Source: Vibrio cortegadensis (lineage in GTDB: Bacteria; Pseudomonadota; Gammaproteobacteria; Enterobacterales; Vibrionaceae). From it: a stretch of DNA of 64,000 nucleotides. Each line of letters begins with the position of its first letter. Position 1 is the first letter of the stretch. A model generated the notes under the pieces. The model did no database searches. It saw nothing but the letters and a program-made list of their open reading frames with translations, and had not been told where the DNA came from. Below, one piece after another: positions 10,061 through 17,587 of this stretch. A program made the position numbers and the translations under genes. The stretch is taken from positions 434,001 to 498,000 of the forward strand of contig NZ_AP025473.1 of NCBI RefSeq assembly GCF_024347395.1, given 5' to 3'.

Positions 10061-10735
10061 TTACTCATCATAATTTATAATTGGTTTATTTAAGTTTAAG
10101 TTTCGCTCTCTAGAGCGTAAATCGTTCCACAAGCTGAGCCTTGATGACTTACCAGCTAATTTTCCGCTTGAGTTCTTTGACTTCATTAGCCACAAGTTTT
10201 TACCGTTAAAGCTATAAATCGGTAGTAAATCTGGGCGTGAAGACGCTCGTTTTATTTCAGGATTAATGTTGTCTAAAATCAGAGGCTCGGCGCTGGGTTT
10301 TGAATAATAGGCTAATACCATATGAAACTGATTCAGTTCTATTGCTTTAACATACACCAAACGAAGTTTCTTATCTGATACACCAAGTTCGAGTAATGAA
10401 AAGTATTTGGCGATAGTAAAATCCTCACAATCTCCAGCATTACTACCTAGAAACTCTAGCGGTGTTGCCCAATAATCCTTTTTTCCCCATAAATCGATAT
10501 CATTAACAAAATAGAGCTGATTAAAGAATCGATTGACTGAAGTGAGTTGCTGTTTTTCAGGCAACTGATGAAACTTCGCAATCTGATTTCGCCAAGTGTT
10601 TACTCTTTTCCCTGCTCGTTCACCATAAGTGATAGTGACAGCGTCAATCCACTGTTGTTCTTTCGTGTTTAATGCTAGCGATGTAAAAGAGGCTAATAGT
10701 ATTGAAAATGAAAGAGCTACTAGCTTAAGTTTCAT
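10061..10735 (-). CDS. lapG: LapG-like periplasmic cysteine protease
   Basis: 224 residues with a signal peptide (LSFSILLASFTSLALN). It belongs to the bacterial transglutaminase-like cysteine protease family: catalytic Cys in NAGDCEDF (C103), His in FHMVLAYY (H138) and Asp in LILDNINPE (D155). The 35- and 17-residue spacings are close to those of Pseudomonas LapG (C135/H172/D189 from memory). LapG cuts the N-terminal retention module of LapA-type adhesins and releases cells from biofilms when c-di-GMP falls. It is followed directly by lapD. Its adhesin target is not encoded here. Confidence 0.92.
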   Translation of the reverse strand: MKLKLVALSFSILLASFTSLALNTKEQQWIDAVTITYGERAGKRVNTWRNQIAKFHQLPEKQQLTSVNRFFNQLYFVNDIDLWGKKDYWATPLEFLGSNAGDCEDFTIAKYFSLLELGVSDKKLRLVYVKAIELNQFHMVLAYYSKPSAEPLILDNINPEIKRASSRPDLLPIYSFNGKNLWLMKSKNSSGKLAGKSSRLSLWNDLRSRERNLNLNKPIINYDE

Positions 10736-10885
10736 TTAAAAGTCACTGTATCCACGAAGTTAAGGTTAGTTATCACATTGTTCTCCTTTAAGGCTTCCGT
10801 CGAATTCATCAAAAGATAGAGCTCGATGTCCAATCTATTTTTTATTTAGTGTCTTACTCTTTTAAAGCATCATTCTTTTAAAGCA
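10736..10885. other. Gap between lapC and lapG
   Basis: 150 bases. The lapG-proximal side has a TCTCCTTTAAGG stretch near 10781-10795, and the lapC-proximal side carries copies of a 16-base tandem repeat (separate entry). No hairpin terminator was seen, so lapC and lapG may share a transcript. Confidence 0.5.
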
Positions 10886-10905
10886 TTATTCTTTTAGAGC
10901 ATTAG
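10858..10905. repeat. 16-base tandem repeat, three copies, across the lapC stop codon
   Basis: Three adjacent units, TCTTTTAAAGCATCAT (10858-10873), TCTTTTAAAGCATTAT (10874-10889) and TCTTTTAGAGCATTAG (10890-10905). The lapC stop codon (10886-10888) lies in the second unit. On the coding strand each unit can encode Ala-Leu-Lys-Glu, but 16 is not a multiple of three, so a change in copy number would shift the end of LapC. Confidence 0.85.
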
Positions 10906-12277
10906 TTCGAGCGCTTAAGATTGGCTTGAGTAGATACTCCAACACGGTTCTTTTTCCAGTGATAATGTCGATGGATGCGGTCATTCCGGGAATAATGGGT
11001 AATTCTTTATCATGACCAAAGTTGGTTTTTTCGGTACGAACTCGCACAATGTAAAAGCTGTTCCCTTCTTCGTCTTGTGTTGTATCTGCACTGATATGTT
11101 CCAACACGCCTTCCAAACCGCCATATTTAGTGAAGTCATAGGCGCTAAACTTCACTATTGCTGCCAAGTTAGGTCTTAAAAAAGCGATATCTTGTGGGGC
11201 TATTTTAGCTTCAACCAGCAAGGTATCTTCAGTGGGAACGATTTCGACGATATCCATCCCAGGCTGAATTACCCCGCCCACCGTATTGAAGTTCAGTGTT
11301 TTTACGGTGCCGGTAACGGGTGATATAACATTGGTACGGTTAACTCTGTCTTCCAAGCCCACTGCTGATTCTGTGATGGCAGATAACCTGTCTTGCGCGT
11401 CATTGAGCTTCTCTTGCTGCTCTGAACGAAATTTTAGTGCAGCATCAATTCGGCTAAGCATCGCCTCTTTGATTGCAGATTGCAGAAGTGGGATTTTCAA
11501 TTCGCTAGAGGTCAGTTCACGTCTAGTATCGTTCACTTGGCGTTGAAGTTTTAGTAACTCAATACGCGGTACCACGCCTTCTTCAGCTAATGGTTCCGTA
11601 ATTTCGAGTTCTTTCTGTGCGAATTGGTAGCTTCTCTTGAGGTTTCTGGCTCGGGCTTGAATTTCGATCAGATCTTGTTGTCGCTGGATGACTTGTTGAT
11701 CAAAAACTGACAGTTGGTTACGTAGACTATTAAGATCTTGTCGATATTCTGCTTTTTGGCGACTAATTAATTTCGGCTGAAGTTCGCTAAATAGAGGAGG
11801 GAAAGCGAGTTTTCCATAATCAATTTTTACGCTGTCTTCCCAATTCTTTTGAGAAACTTCTTCATTGATAACCACACTGCTTATTGAAGCTGAAAGTTGT
11901 AAAACATTCGCCGTTAGATTTGATACTTGCTGTTCTCGCTCACGGTAATCCGACCGAAAACGAGTGTCATCGATCAGTAATAGAGGTTGTCCTTTTTGGA
12001 CTTGTTGCCCTTCATGAACCAGTATCTCTTTAACTAAACCACCTTCAAGGTTTTGAATAATTTGGATTTGAGATGAAGGCACCACTTTTCCTTGGCCTAC
12101 GGTGACTTTATCTATTTCTGCCCAAGAGGCCCAAAGCCCAGCAATAATAAAGAATAGAACCATGATCCATAGCATCAATCGTGCGCTAGTCGGAGTATTG
12201 AGAAGCAATGCCGCGGTTTTGTCATCTACGTAATCAAGCTCATTCTTTGAGAGCTTGTCGTAGTTTTTATTACTCAT
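10886..12277 (-). CDS. lapC: Type I secretion membrane-fusion protein, LapC/HlyD type
   Basis: 463 residues: a short cytoplasmic N-terminus, one membrane helix (about 34-55), a lipoyl-like half (VGQGKVVPSSQIQIIQNLEGG), a long alpha-helical hairpin (about 110-305, Gln/Arg/Leu-rich coiled coil), then the second lipoyl half (VISPVTGTVKTLNFNTVGGVIQPGMDI) and a beta-barrel domain ending VIPGMTASIDIITGKRTVLEYLLKPI. It should link LapB in the inner membrane to an outer-membrane channel. It is the first secretion gene of the module, 124 bases downstream of the two-component pair. Confidence 0.9.
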   Translation of the reverse strand: MSNKNYDKLSKNELDYVDDKTAALLLNTPTSARLMLWIMVLFFIIAGLWASWAEIDKVTVGQGKVVPSSQIQIIQNLEGGLVKEILVHEGQQVQKGQPLLLIDDTRFRSDYREREQQVSNLTANVLQLSASISSVVINEEVSQKNWEDSVKIDYGKLAFPPLFSELQPKLISRQKAEYRQDLNSLRNQLSVFDQQVIQRQQDLIEIQARARNLKRSYQFAQKELEITEPLAEEGVVPRIELLKLQRQVNDTRRELTSSELKIPLLQSAIKEAMLSRIDAALKFRSEQQEKLNDAQDRLSAITESAVGLEDRVNRTNVISPVTGTVKTLNFNTVGGVIQPGMDIVEIVPTEDTLLVEAKIAPQDIAFLRPNLAAIVKFSAYDFTKYGGLEGVLEHISADTTQDEEGNSFYIVRVRTEKTNFGHDKELPIIPGMTASIDIITGKRTVLEYLLKPILSARTNALKE

Positions 12278-12401
12278 GTGCGTTCCTTGTCAGCATGCAT
12301 CGTTTAAGTCTCAACGATATTTTAGGCTGATTTTAACAAAATGTTAAAGTTTTTAGGTAATTACCTTATTATACAACAGCCATTGGGATTTTATTAAACC
12401 T

Positions 12402-13652
12402 CTAAGTTTTAAAGTGAGATTTATCTAATTGGTGTTTTTTCAGTTTGTCATAGAGCGTTTTTCGTGAGATTTGCAACTCTTGTTGGATTTCTTTCAAACG
12501 GCCGTTATGTCGTTGCAGAGCATCCATTAGTAGAGAGTGTTCAAAACGCTCTGTTTTCTTAGAAAATGAATCGCTCTCCGTGGTTAACTCAGACAACAAT
12601 ACTTCAGGGGATTCTTCCGCAGGTTTTAGAGCTCTCATCTCAGCATAGTGACGTAGCTGTTTGATGTTTTCTGGCCATTCGTAGCTTTCGAGTTGTTGAA
12701 TTTCGTAGTTTTTAATGGTGGGAGGCTGTAACTGATATCGACTTGCCGCCCCACGGACAAAGTGCTTAAACAGTAGACCAATATCCTCACGTCTATCTTT
12801 CAGTTCTGGTAATGAAAAATGATACAAAAGGGAGGTCGGTTGATTCTGTGATGATTCAATTTCTTGAGGCAGTGTATTGGTTGCAAGAATGAGGCGGCAG
12901 TTGTGCATGTTAATTGTCAGTAGTTGTTGCCAATGCGCAAGGGTTAGGATTTCCGCGGAGTGAATGTAAATCGTTCCTCCCTGGTAGTGGTCCGCAAGCT
13001 TAGAAATAGAATCAATCAGCTCGCACTCTTGTAATTCGCATAACGTATAAGCCGAAAGGGGATAAAGCTCAGCTTGTGGCGATGAATGGATGTCATGGGT
13101 GTACTGCGCGGCGATACGTTTACCTGTTCCAACTTTACCAACAAAAATGATCGGTAGTCTGGGTTCGAGCTCTATCAGCTTGCGCCGTAAATCGATAATG
13201 GCTTTGGAATGACCGATGAGTTTTGGGCCAACCTGACTCTGCATCTCCAACTCTTTTTTTAACCAGATATTTTCTCTCACTAAAGTGAGCTTTTCTTGTG
13301 CTTTATAGATTGAGGCGAGAAGCTTTTCGGTTGAAAAAGGTTTTTCTAAAAAATCGCATGCTCCTGATTTCATCGCGGTTACAGCCGTCGATACATCGCC
13401 ATATCCCGTGAGCACAATAACTTGGAAGTGAGGGTTGTTACCTAGCAACTGGGTCATGAAATCGAGCCCTGTCATCACTGGCATGTGAATATCTGTTATC
13501 ACAATCGCTGGCGTTGTCATATCAATTGTGCTGAAAGCTTCAAGGGCATTAGGAAAAGTCACAACATGGATCTGTTCAATCAGTAACGCTTGAGAAATCG
13601 CATCTCGGATTGCTGGCTCGTCATCGATTAAGTAGATGGTTTGATTTAGCAT
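12402..13652 (-). CDS. DctD-like response regulator with a degenerate AAA+ domain
   Basis: 416 residues. The N-terminal receiver is intact (acidic pair DDE near 10-12, phosphorylated D54 in VITDIHMP, Lys in FLEKPF). The central part is homologous to sigma-54 activators but has lost key motifs: Walker A reads GKVGTGKR, there is no GAFTGA loop between LCELQECELI and the Walker B region, and Walker B reads GGTIYIHSAE where GGTLFLDEI is usual. A Fis-type helix-turn-helix (LQRHNGRLKEIQQELQISR) closes the chain. It probably binds DNA but is unlikely to drive sigma-54 open-complex formation. Start ATG overlaps the kinase stop (TAATG), so translation is coupled. Confidence 0.85.
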   Translation of the reverse strand: MLNQTIYLIDDEPAIRDAISQALLIEQIHVVTFPNALEAFSTIDMTTPAIVITDIHMPVMTGLDFMTQLLGNNPHFQVIVLTGYGDVSTAVTAMKSGACDFLEKPFSTEKLLASIYKAQEKLTLVRENIWLKKELEMQSQVGPKLIGHSKAIIDLRRKLIELEPRLPIIFVGKVGTGKRIAAQYTHDIHSSPQAELYPLSAYTLCELQECELIDSISKLADHYQGGTIYIHSAEILTLAHWQQLLTINMHNCRLILATNTLPQEIESSQNQPTSLLYHFSLPELKDRREDIGLLFKHFVRGAASRYQLQPPTIKNYEIQQLESYEWPENIKQLRHYAEMRALKPAEESPEVLLSELTTESDSFSKKTERFEHSLLMDALQRHNGRLKEIQQELQISRKTLYDKLKKHQLDKSHFKT

Positions 13653-15556
13653 TATTCTTCCTCCTTTATATCCGATCCGTGATTTGACCGAGCAAGTGGT
13701 AGCCGAATAGTAAATGCTAATCCGCCTTCTTCTCGGTTATGGGCTGTGATATATCCATGATGCGCTTCAATAATTCGCTTCGTAATAGTAAGCCCGAGCC
13801 CTAATCCTTCTGGTTTTGTTGTGAAAAATGGGTCAAATAGCGTGGTAATTTCTGTGTCATTTATCCCCGGCCCATTATCCCAAAAATGAAGGTTGCCTTC
13901 TCTGTTGTTCACCTCCCACTCAATGCCGATTTGTGGGTTGTGCGACTCTGTTAAGGCTTGCAAAGCATTGTGGATTAGGTTGACTAATACCTGCTCTAAC
14001 TGAACGGAGTGAATTGCCACGTATTGGTCATTCGCAATTGTGGGAATACGCAGTGTAACGCCTTGGCGTATTGCTTGAGTGCTTAGAATACCGATAGCGT
14101 TATTTATTGCTAAATGCACGCAAGCGAAACAGGTATCGCTTTGGGTGCTTTTACGAGTAAACACTTTTAAGCGGCTAATAATATCCCCGACGGTTTGATT
14201 GAGTTCTACCATTTTGTTGAGGTTACTCGTCACTAAATCTAGGTGTCCCATCTCTAATAGACGCAGGCTGTTTTCACTGTAAGTCCTCATTGCGGTAAGC
14301 GGTTGATTAATTTCGTGGTTGATACTGGCTGATAGTTCTCTCAATAGCGCTAATTTTGCCGCTTGAGTCAATTCATGCTGAGTCTGTTTTAGCTCGTGTT
14401 GAGATTGCTGATATTGGAAAATTGTATTTTCCAACTGTTCATTGGCGTGTTGTAAAAATTGAGTGCGCTTTTCTACTTTACTTTCTAGTGCTTGGTTTAA
14501 GTTTAGCAGTGCGTTTTTTGCGTGATATGTTTGTCTCCAGTACCAAGTGACCACGATGAGCAGGCTATAGACCAGCAGATAGATAATAGCGACCTCACTG
14601 GTTGCTATCAGTAGTTGACTCTTTGGTTGTAGTGCTAAAATTTGATAGCCGTTTGTGTTCGATGGTTGAGCGTATAGGTAGTGATCATCGGTTGAGAGTA
14701 GTTGCTCGGTTGGTAGAGTCAGATCTGCAGCGAAAAGCGGACTAATATTTGGCTCTGTGAGCAAGCTGATTTCTTGCACGCCATATTGACGTGTTGACTG
14801 CAGTACTTGGTGTTGTTTTGCGTTTAAAGGGGATACTGATTGATATAGCCACGGAGCGAAACTGCTTAGAAAAACGATGTTGTTGCTATCAATCACCATT
14901 ATTTGCATGTTATCAGTACGGATCAACTGCTCTATATTTTCCAAGCTGACTTTCACTGTCAAAACGCCAACAATGGTTTGCTTAAAGAAGAGTGGGGATG
15001 AAAAGTAGTAGCCACGTTTATTCGAACTGATCCCTAAGCCAACGTATTGGGATGACTGCCCCTTTATTGCCTGTTGAAAGTAGGGACGAAATGCGTAGTT
15101 ATTGCCAACAAAGCTATTGGGCTGATCATGATTACTTGCCGCAATACTGACACCGCTCAAGTCGTTAATGTAGATGGTGTCAGCAAGGCTTTGAACGGAC
15201 CACTCTTTGAGTAACTCATTGAGTGTTTCAGAGCTTAATTTCCCCTCAAAGTAAGCCGCTATTCGTGGGTCGTGATCCAGTAAGTTGGGTATTTGCTGAA
15301 ATTTGGCGAGCTCAGAATCTATCTGTTGGTAGGCTTTCTGAGCGCTTGCGTTGAACTGTTTTTGTAGTTGTGTTTGCTTGTATTGAGTTACGCTGAAAAA
15401 GATCAATATTAAACTGACGAGACCAATGATGACTGATTTGATGATGAATTGTGAATTGGTCGATAGCGATGATGAAAACGTCGATAACTTAGACAAATAA
15501 ACCTCGAAGATATGCCGATCATGTGGGTGTTTATTTAGCTTATCAGTTTGAGCCAC
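13652..15556 (-). CDS. DctB-like sensor histidine kinase
   Basis: 634 residues: membrane helix near 40-60, a periplasmic double-Cache sensor (about 65-325), a second helix near 325-342, a coiled-coil linker, then HisKA with SINHEINQP (phosphorylated H414) and a HATPase domain with N-box LVNLIHNALQ, G1 WDNGPGI and G2 GLGLGLTI. The layout matches DctB, which senses C4-dicarboxylates, but the ligand here is unknown. No dicarboxylate transporter is nearby; the next genes downstream belong to the Lap module, so it may control adhesin export. Overlaps the regulator gene by one base. Confidence 0.85.
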   Translation of the reverse strand: MAQTDKLNKHPHDRHIFEVYLSKLSTFSSSLSTNSQFIIKSVIIGLVSLILIFFSVTQYKQTQLQKQFNASAQKAYQQIDSELAKFQQIPNLLDHDPRIAAYFEGKLSSETLNELLKEWSVQSLADTIYINDLSGVSIAASNHDQPNSFVGNNYAFRPYFQQAIKGQSSQYVGLGISSNKRGYYFSSPLFFKQTIVGVLTVKVSLENIEQLIRTDNMQIMVIDSNNIVFLSSFAPWLYQSVSPLNAKQHQVLQSTRQYGVQEISLLTEPNISPLFAADLTLPTEQLLSTDDHYLYAQPSNTNGYQILALQPKSQLLIATSEVAIIYLLVYSLLIVVTWYWRQTYHAKNALLNLNQALESKVEKRTQFLQHANEQLENTIFQYQQSQHELKQTQHELTQAAKLALLRELSASINHEINQPLTAMRTYSENSLRLLEMGHLDLVTSNLNKMVELNQTVGDIISRLKVFTRKSTQSDTCFACVHLAINNAIGILSTQAIRQGVTLRIPTIANDQYVAIHSVQLEQVLVNLIHNALQALTESHNPQIGIEWEVNNREGNLHFWDNGPGINDTEITTLFDPFFTTKPEGLGLGLTITKRIIEAHHGYITAHNREEGGLAFTIRLPLARSNHGSDIKEEE

Positions 15557-15696
15557 ATATTAACGCGATCCAGTTATCAAGGGCTTCCAGTTTGTAAGTG
15601 TTTGTTTGTCTAAGAGTTGGTTTGGGGAATTTCGATTGTTACTTGTGTTTCGTGATATAACAGCGCAAAATCTAAAAAAAATTCTAAGGAGTAGAA

Positions 15697-16332
15697 ATGG
15701 AACTGACAGATATTCGTCGTGAATACGCACAAGGCGGTTTAAGACGAAAAGACCTAAAAGCCGATCCTATTGAGCAATTTAATTTTTGGTTAGAACAGGC
15801 GATTAACGCCAAACTTACCGATCCGACGGCAATGACGGTTGCGACTGTGGATAAGGATGGTCAGCCATTTCAGCGAATAGTGCTACTGAAAAATGTCGAT
15901 AAAGAGGGATTCATTTTTTACACTAATTTAGGTAGCCGTAAAGCTCAGCATCTGGAAGATAATTGCAAAATTAGCCTTCACTTTCCATGGCACCCTTTAG
16001 AAAGACAAGTTCATATTACTGGCACGGCTGAAAAGTTATCGGCATTAGAGAATATGAAGTATTTCTCTTCTCGTCCTAAAGAGAGCCAACTCGCGGCAAT
16101 CGCAAGCAAGCAAAGTAGTCGTATTTCTGCGCGCGGTATTTTAGAAGGGAAATATTTAGAGCTGAAGCAAAAATTTGCCAAAGGTGAAATTCCGGTACCA
16201 AGCTTTTGGGGCGGTTTCAGAGTTAAACCTGAAAGTATTGAATTTTGGCAGGGTGGAGAACATCGCTTGCATGACCGATTCCTTTTCTCTAAGCATGATC
16301 AACAGTGGGATATTGACCGCTTAGCGCCATAG
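15697..16332 (+). CDS. pdxH: Pyridoxamine 5'-phosphate oxidase
   Basis: 211 residues, full length for PdxH. It has the FMN-binding region MTVATVDKDGQPFQRIVLLK, the stretch FYTNLGSRKAQHLEDN and the conserved tail FWQGGEHRLHDRF...W.IDRLAP. It oxidises pyridoxine and pyridoxamine phosphates to pyridoxal phosphate, the last step of vitamin B6 synthesis and salvage, in the cytoplasm. The start has AAGGAG upstream. It stands alone on the plus strand between minus-strand genes and has its own terminator. AGCGCCATAG occurs twice at its 3' end. Confidence 0.97.
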   Translation: MELTDIRREYAQGGLRRKDLKADPIEQFNFWLEQAINAKLTDPTAMTVATVDKDGQPFQRIVLLKNVDKEGFIFYTNLGSRKAQHLEDNCKISLHFPWHPLERQVHITGTAEKLSALENMKYFSSRPKESQLAAIASKQSSRISARGILEGKYLELKQKFAKGEIPVPSFWGGFRVKPESIEFWQGGEHRLHDRFLFSKHDQQWDIDRLAP

Positions 16333-16405
16333 CTTTAAGCGCCATAGTTCTATAGCTGCGAAGTTATGCTGTGTCATCGTTTTACATTGTAAATCGTCGA
16401 TTATT

Positions 16406-16450
16406 AAGCCTCAAAGTAACGTTGAAAAACGAACTCGTGAGGCTTTTTTA
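16406..16450 (+). terminator. Terminator after pdxH
   Basis: Stem AAGCCTCA / TGAGGCTT (16406-16413 with 16438-16445), 24-base loop, followed by TTTTTA on the plus strand. Confidence 0.75.
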
Positions 16451-16478
16451 TTGGACGCTATTTAGATCGGTTTTCAGG

Positions 16479-17216
16479 CTAATACTGCTCACTGAGGCAT
16501 TCATTGTTTAGAACGACAGATAATTGGGTTTTTAATAAGCTTTTTGGAATGACAGAGCCAAAGCCAGCATCGAGGGCTTTATCGATGAGTTGCTCTTTGC
16601 TTTTGGCATTAAATTTGGTTTTAAGCTTCGCAATATAGCCTTCAACCGTTTTAACTGAAATCGCCATCGCACGAGCGATATATTGCGGCTTTTTGCCATA
16701 CAACAATAGAAATAGGGATTCGGACTCTCGCTGTGTTAGAGGCTCTATCTGCCCCTCATCTATGACATTAAACCCCACAGCTTGGCGGTTTGTGCGTTGA
16801 ATTCCAGTGGCACGACAAATCCAATGGCCTACTTCTAAGATGGCAGTATCCGTTAGCTCCTTGCCAAAGAAAATAGTTCCTATCACCTCATTGTTTTCAT
16901 TGTACCAAGGTTTCTTGGTAAAAATATGAGCGTGCCAGCGGCCATCAGGGTAAGGGTGAATATCTAAAATCTTTATTGTCTTTCTTGTCGCGATAACAAA
17001 AGCATCCTGACGTTGGAACTCTGCTGCACACTCTATGGTTGGGCTTGGCATTTCAAAATCACTGCGGCCAATACATTGGTTTGGCTCCTCTACACCAATA
17101 AGCTTTGCATAAGCTTCATTAGCATAAACAAAAACAGAATTAAGATCCTTACACCCCCAGCATCCTGGAAGCTGGTAAAAGAGAGAGATGAGAGTGGAAT
17201 CGAAATCTGTAGACAC
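16479..17216 (-). CDS. PAS domain LuxR-type transcriptional regulator
   Basis: 245 residues. The N-terminal two thirds look like a PAS sensor (GCWGCKDLNSVFVYANEAYAKLIG ... IGRSDFEM), and residues about 170-230 form a LuxR/FixJ helix-turn-helix (LTQRESESLFLLLYGKKPQYIARAMAISVKTVEGYIAKLKTKF). Ligand and target genes are not evident. It is a single gene between pdxH (convergent) and a putative terminator at 17347-17369. No acyl-homoserine-lactone binding domain is present, so it should not be read as a quorum-sensing LuxR. Confidence 0.85.
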   Translation of the reverse strand: MSTDFDSTLISLFYQLPGCWGCKDLNSVFVYANEAYAKLIGVEEPNQCIGRSDFEMPSPTIECAAEFQRQDAFVIATRKTIKILDIHPYPDGRWHAHIFTKKPWYNENNEVIGTIFFGKELTDTAILEVGHWICRATGIQRTNRQAVGFNVIDEGQIEPLTQRESESLFLLLYGKKPQYIARAMAISVKTVEGYIAKLKTKFNAKSKEQLIDKALDAGFGSVIPKSLLKTQLSVVLNNECLSEQY

Positions 17217-17587
17217 AATAAAATACCGTTGGAAAATTTAACTTATTGTATCAAAATCAGTGAGTTATTGTATGCAGTCAAATGCAATTTTTACAGTGTA
17301 ATGTCTTGATGGTGATTATTTGAACATTATGGCCCATTTTGGACAAAAAAAAGCCAGCCTGAAGAGGGGCTGGCAAATACAAGAATTAATCTTGTCGACG
17401 TGTAGAAGAGGTTCCACATTCCTAGCACATGTATTGCAAAAAATGTAGAGGTATCTATTAGACACCATGAGCGATATAACATTCATTACCTGCCCATGTG
17501 GGTAATGTAAAACAAGTTTGATATTGAGGTAAGGGGGGAAATCCCCCCTTTGGCTATCTTTTTGGGAAGGGTGAGCGTTACGGTTGC
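17217..17587. other. Intergenic region, 371 bases, with two hairpins
   Basis: No convincing gene. The region holds a GC-rich hairpin close to the stop of the upstream minus-strand gene (17534-17549), a second strong minus-strand terminator at 17347-17369, and between them about 165 bases containing a CATTACC/GGTAATG hairpin. This could be a long 3' UTR or a small RNA. Two tiny plus-strand frames with CxxC or CxC motifs were seen, but they lack ribosome binding sites. Confidence 0.5.
17347..17369 (-). terminator. Strong minus-strand terminator
   Basis: Stem GCCAGCC / GGCTGGC around 17350-17370, short loop TGAAGAGG, followed on the minus strand by a run of about eight T. It lies more than 200 bases from the nearest upstream stop codon (17588). 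Confidence 0.75.

Noticed and set aside
17389..17510. Two tiny plus-strand frames with CxxC/CxC motifs
   Set aside because: Ten to twelve codons, no ribosome binding site; the cysteine motifs are likely chance.
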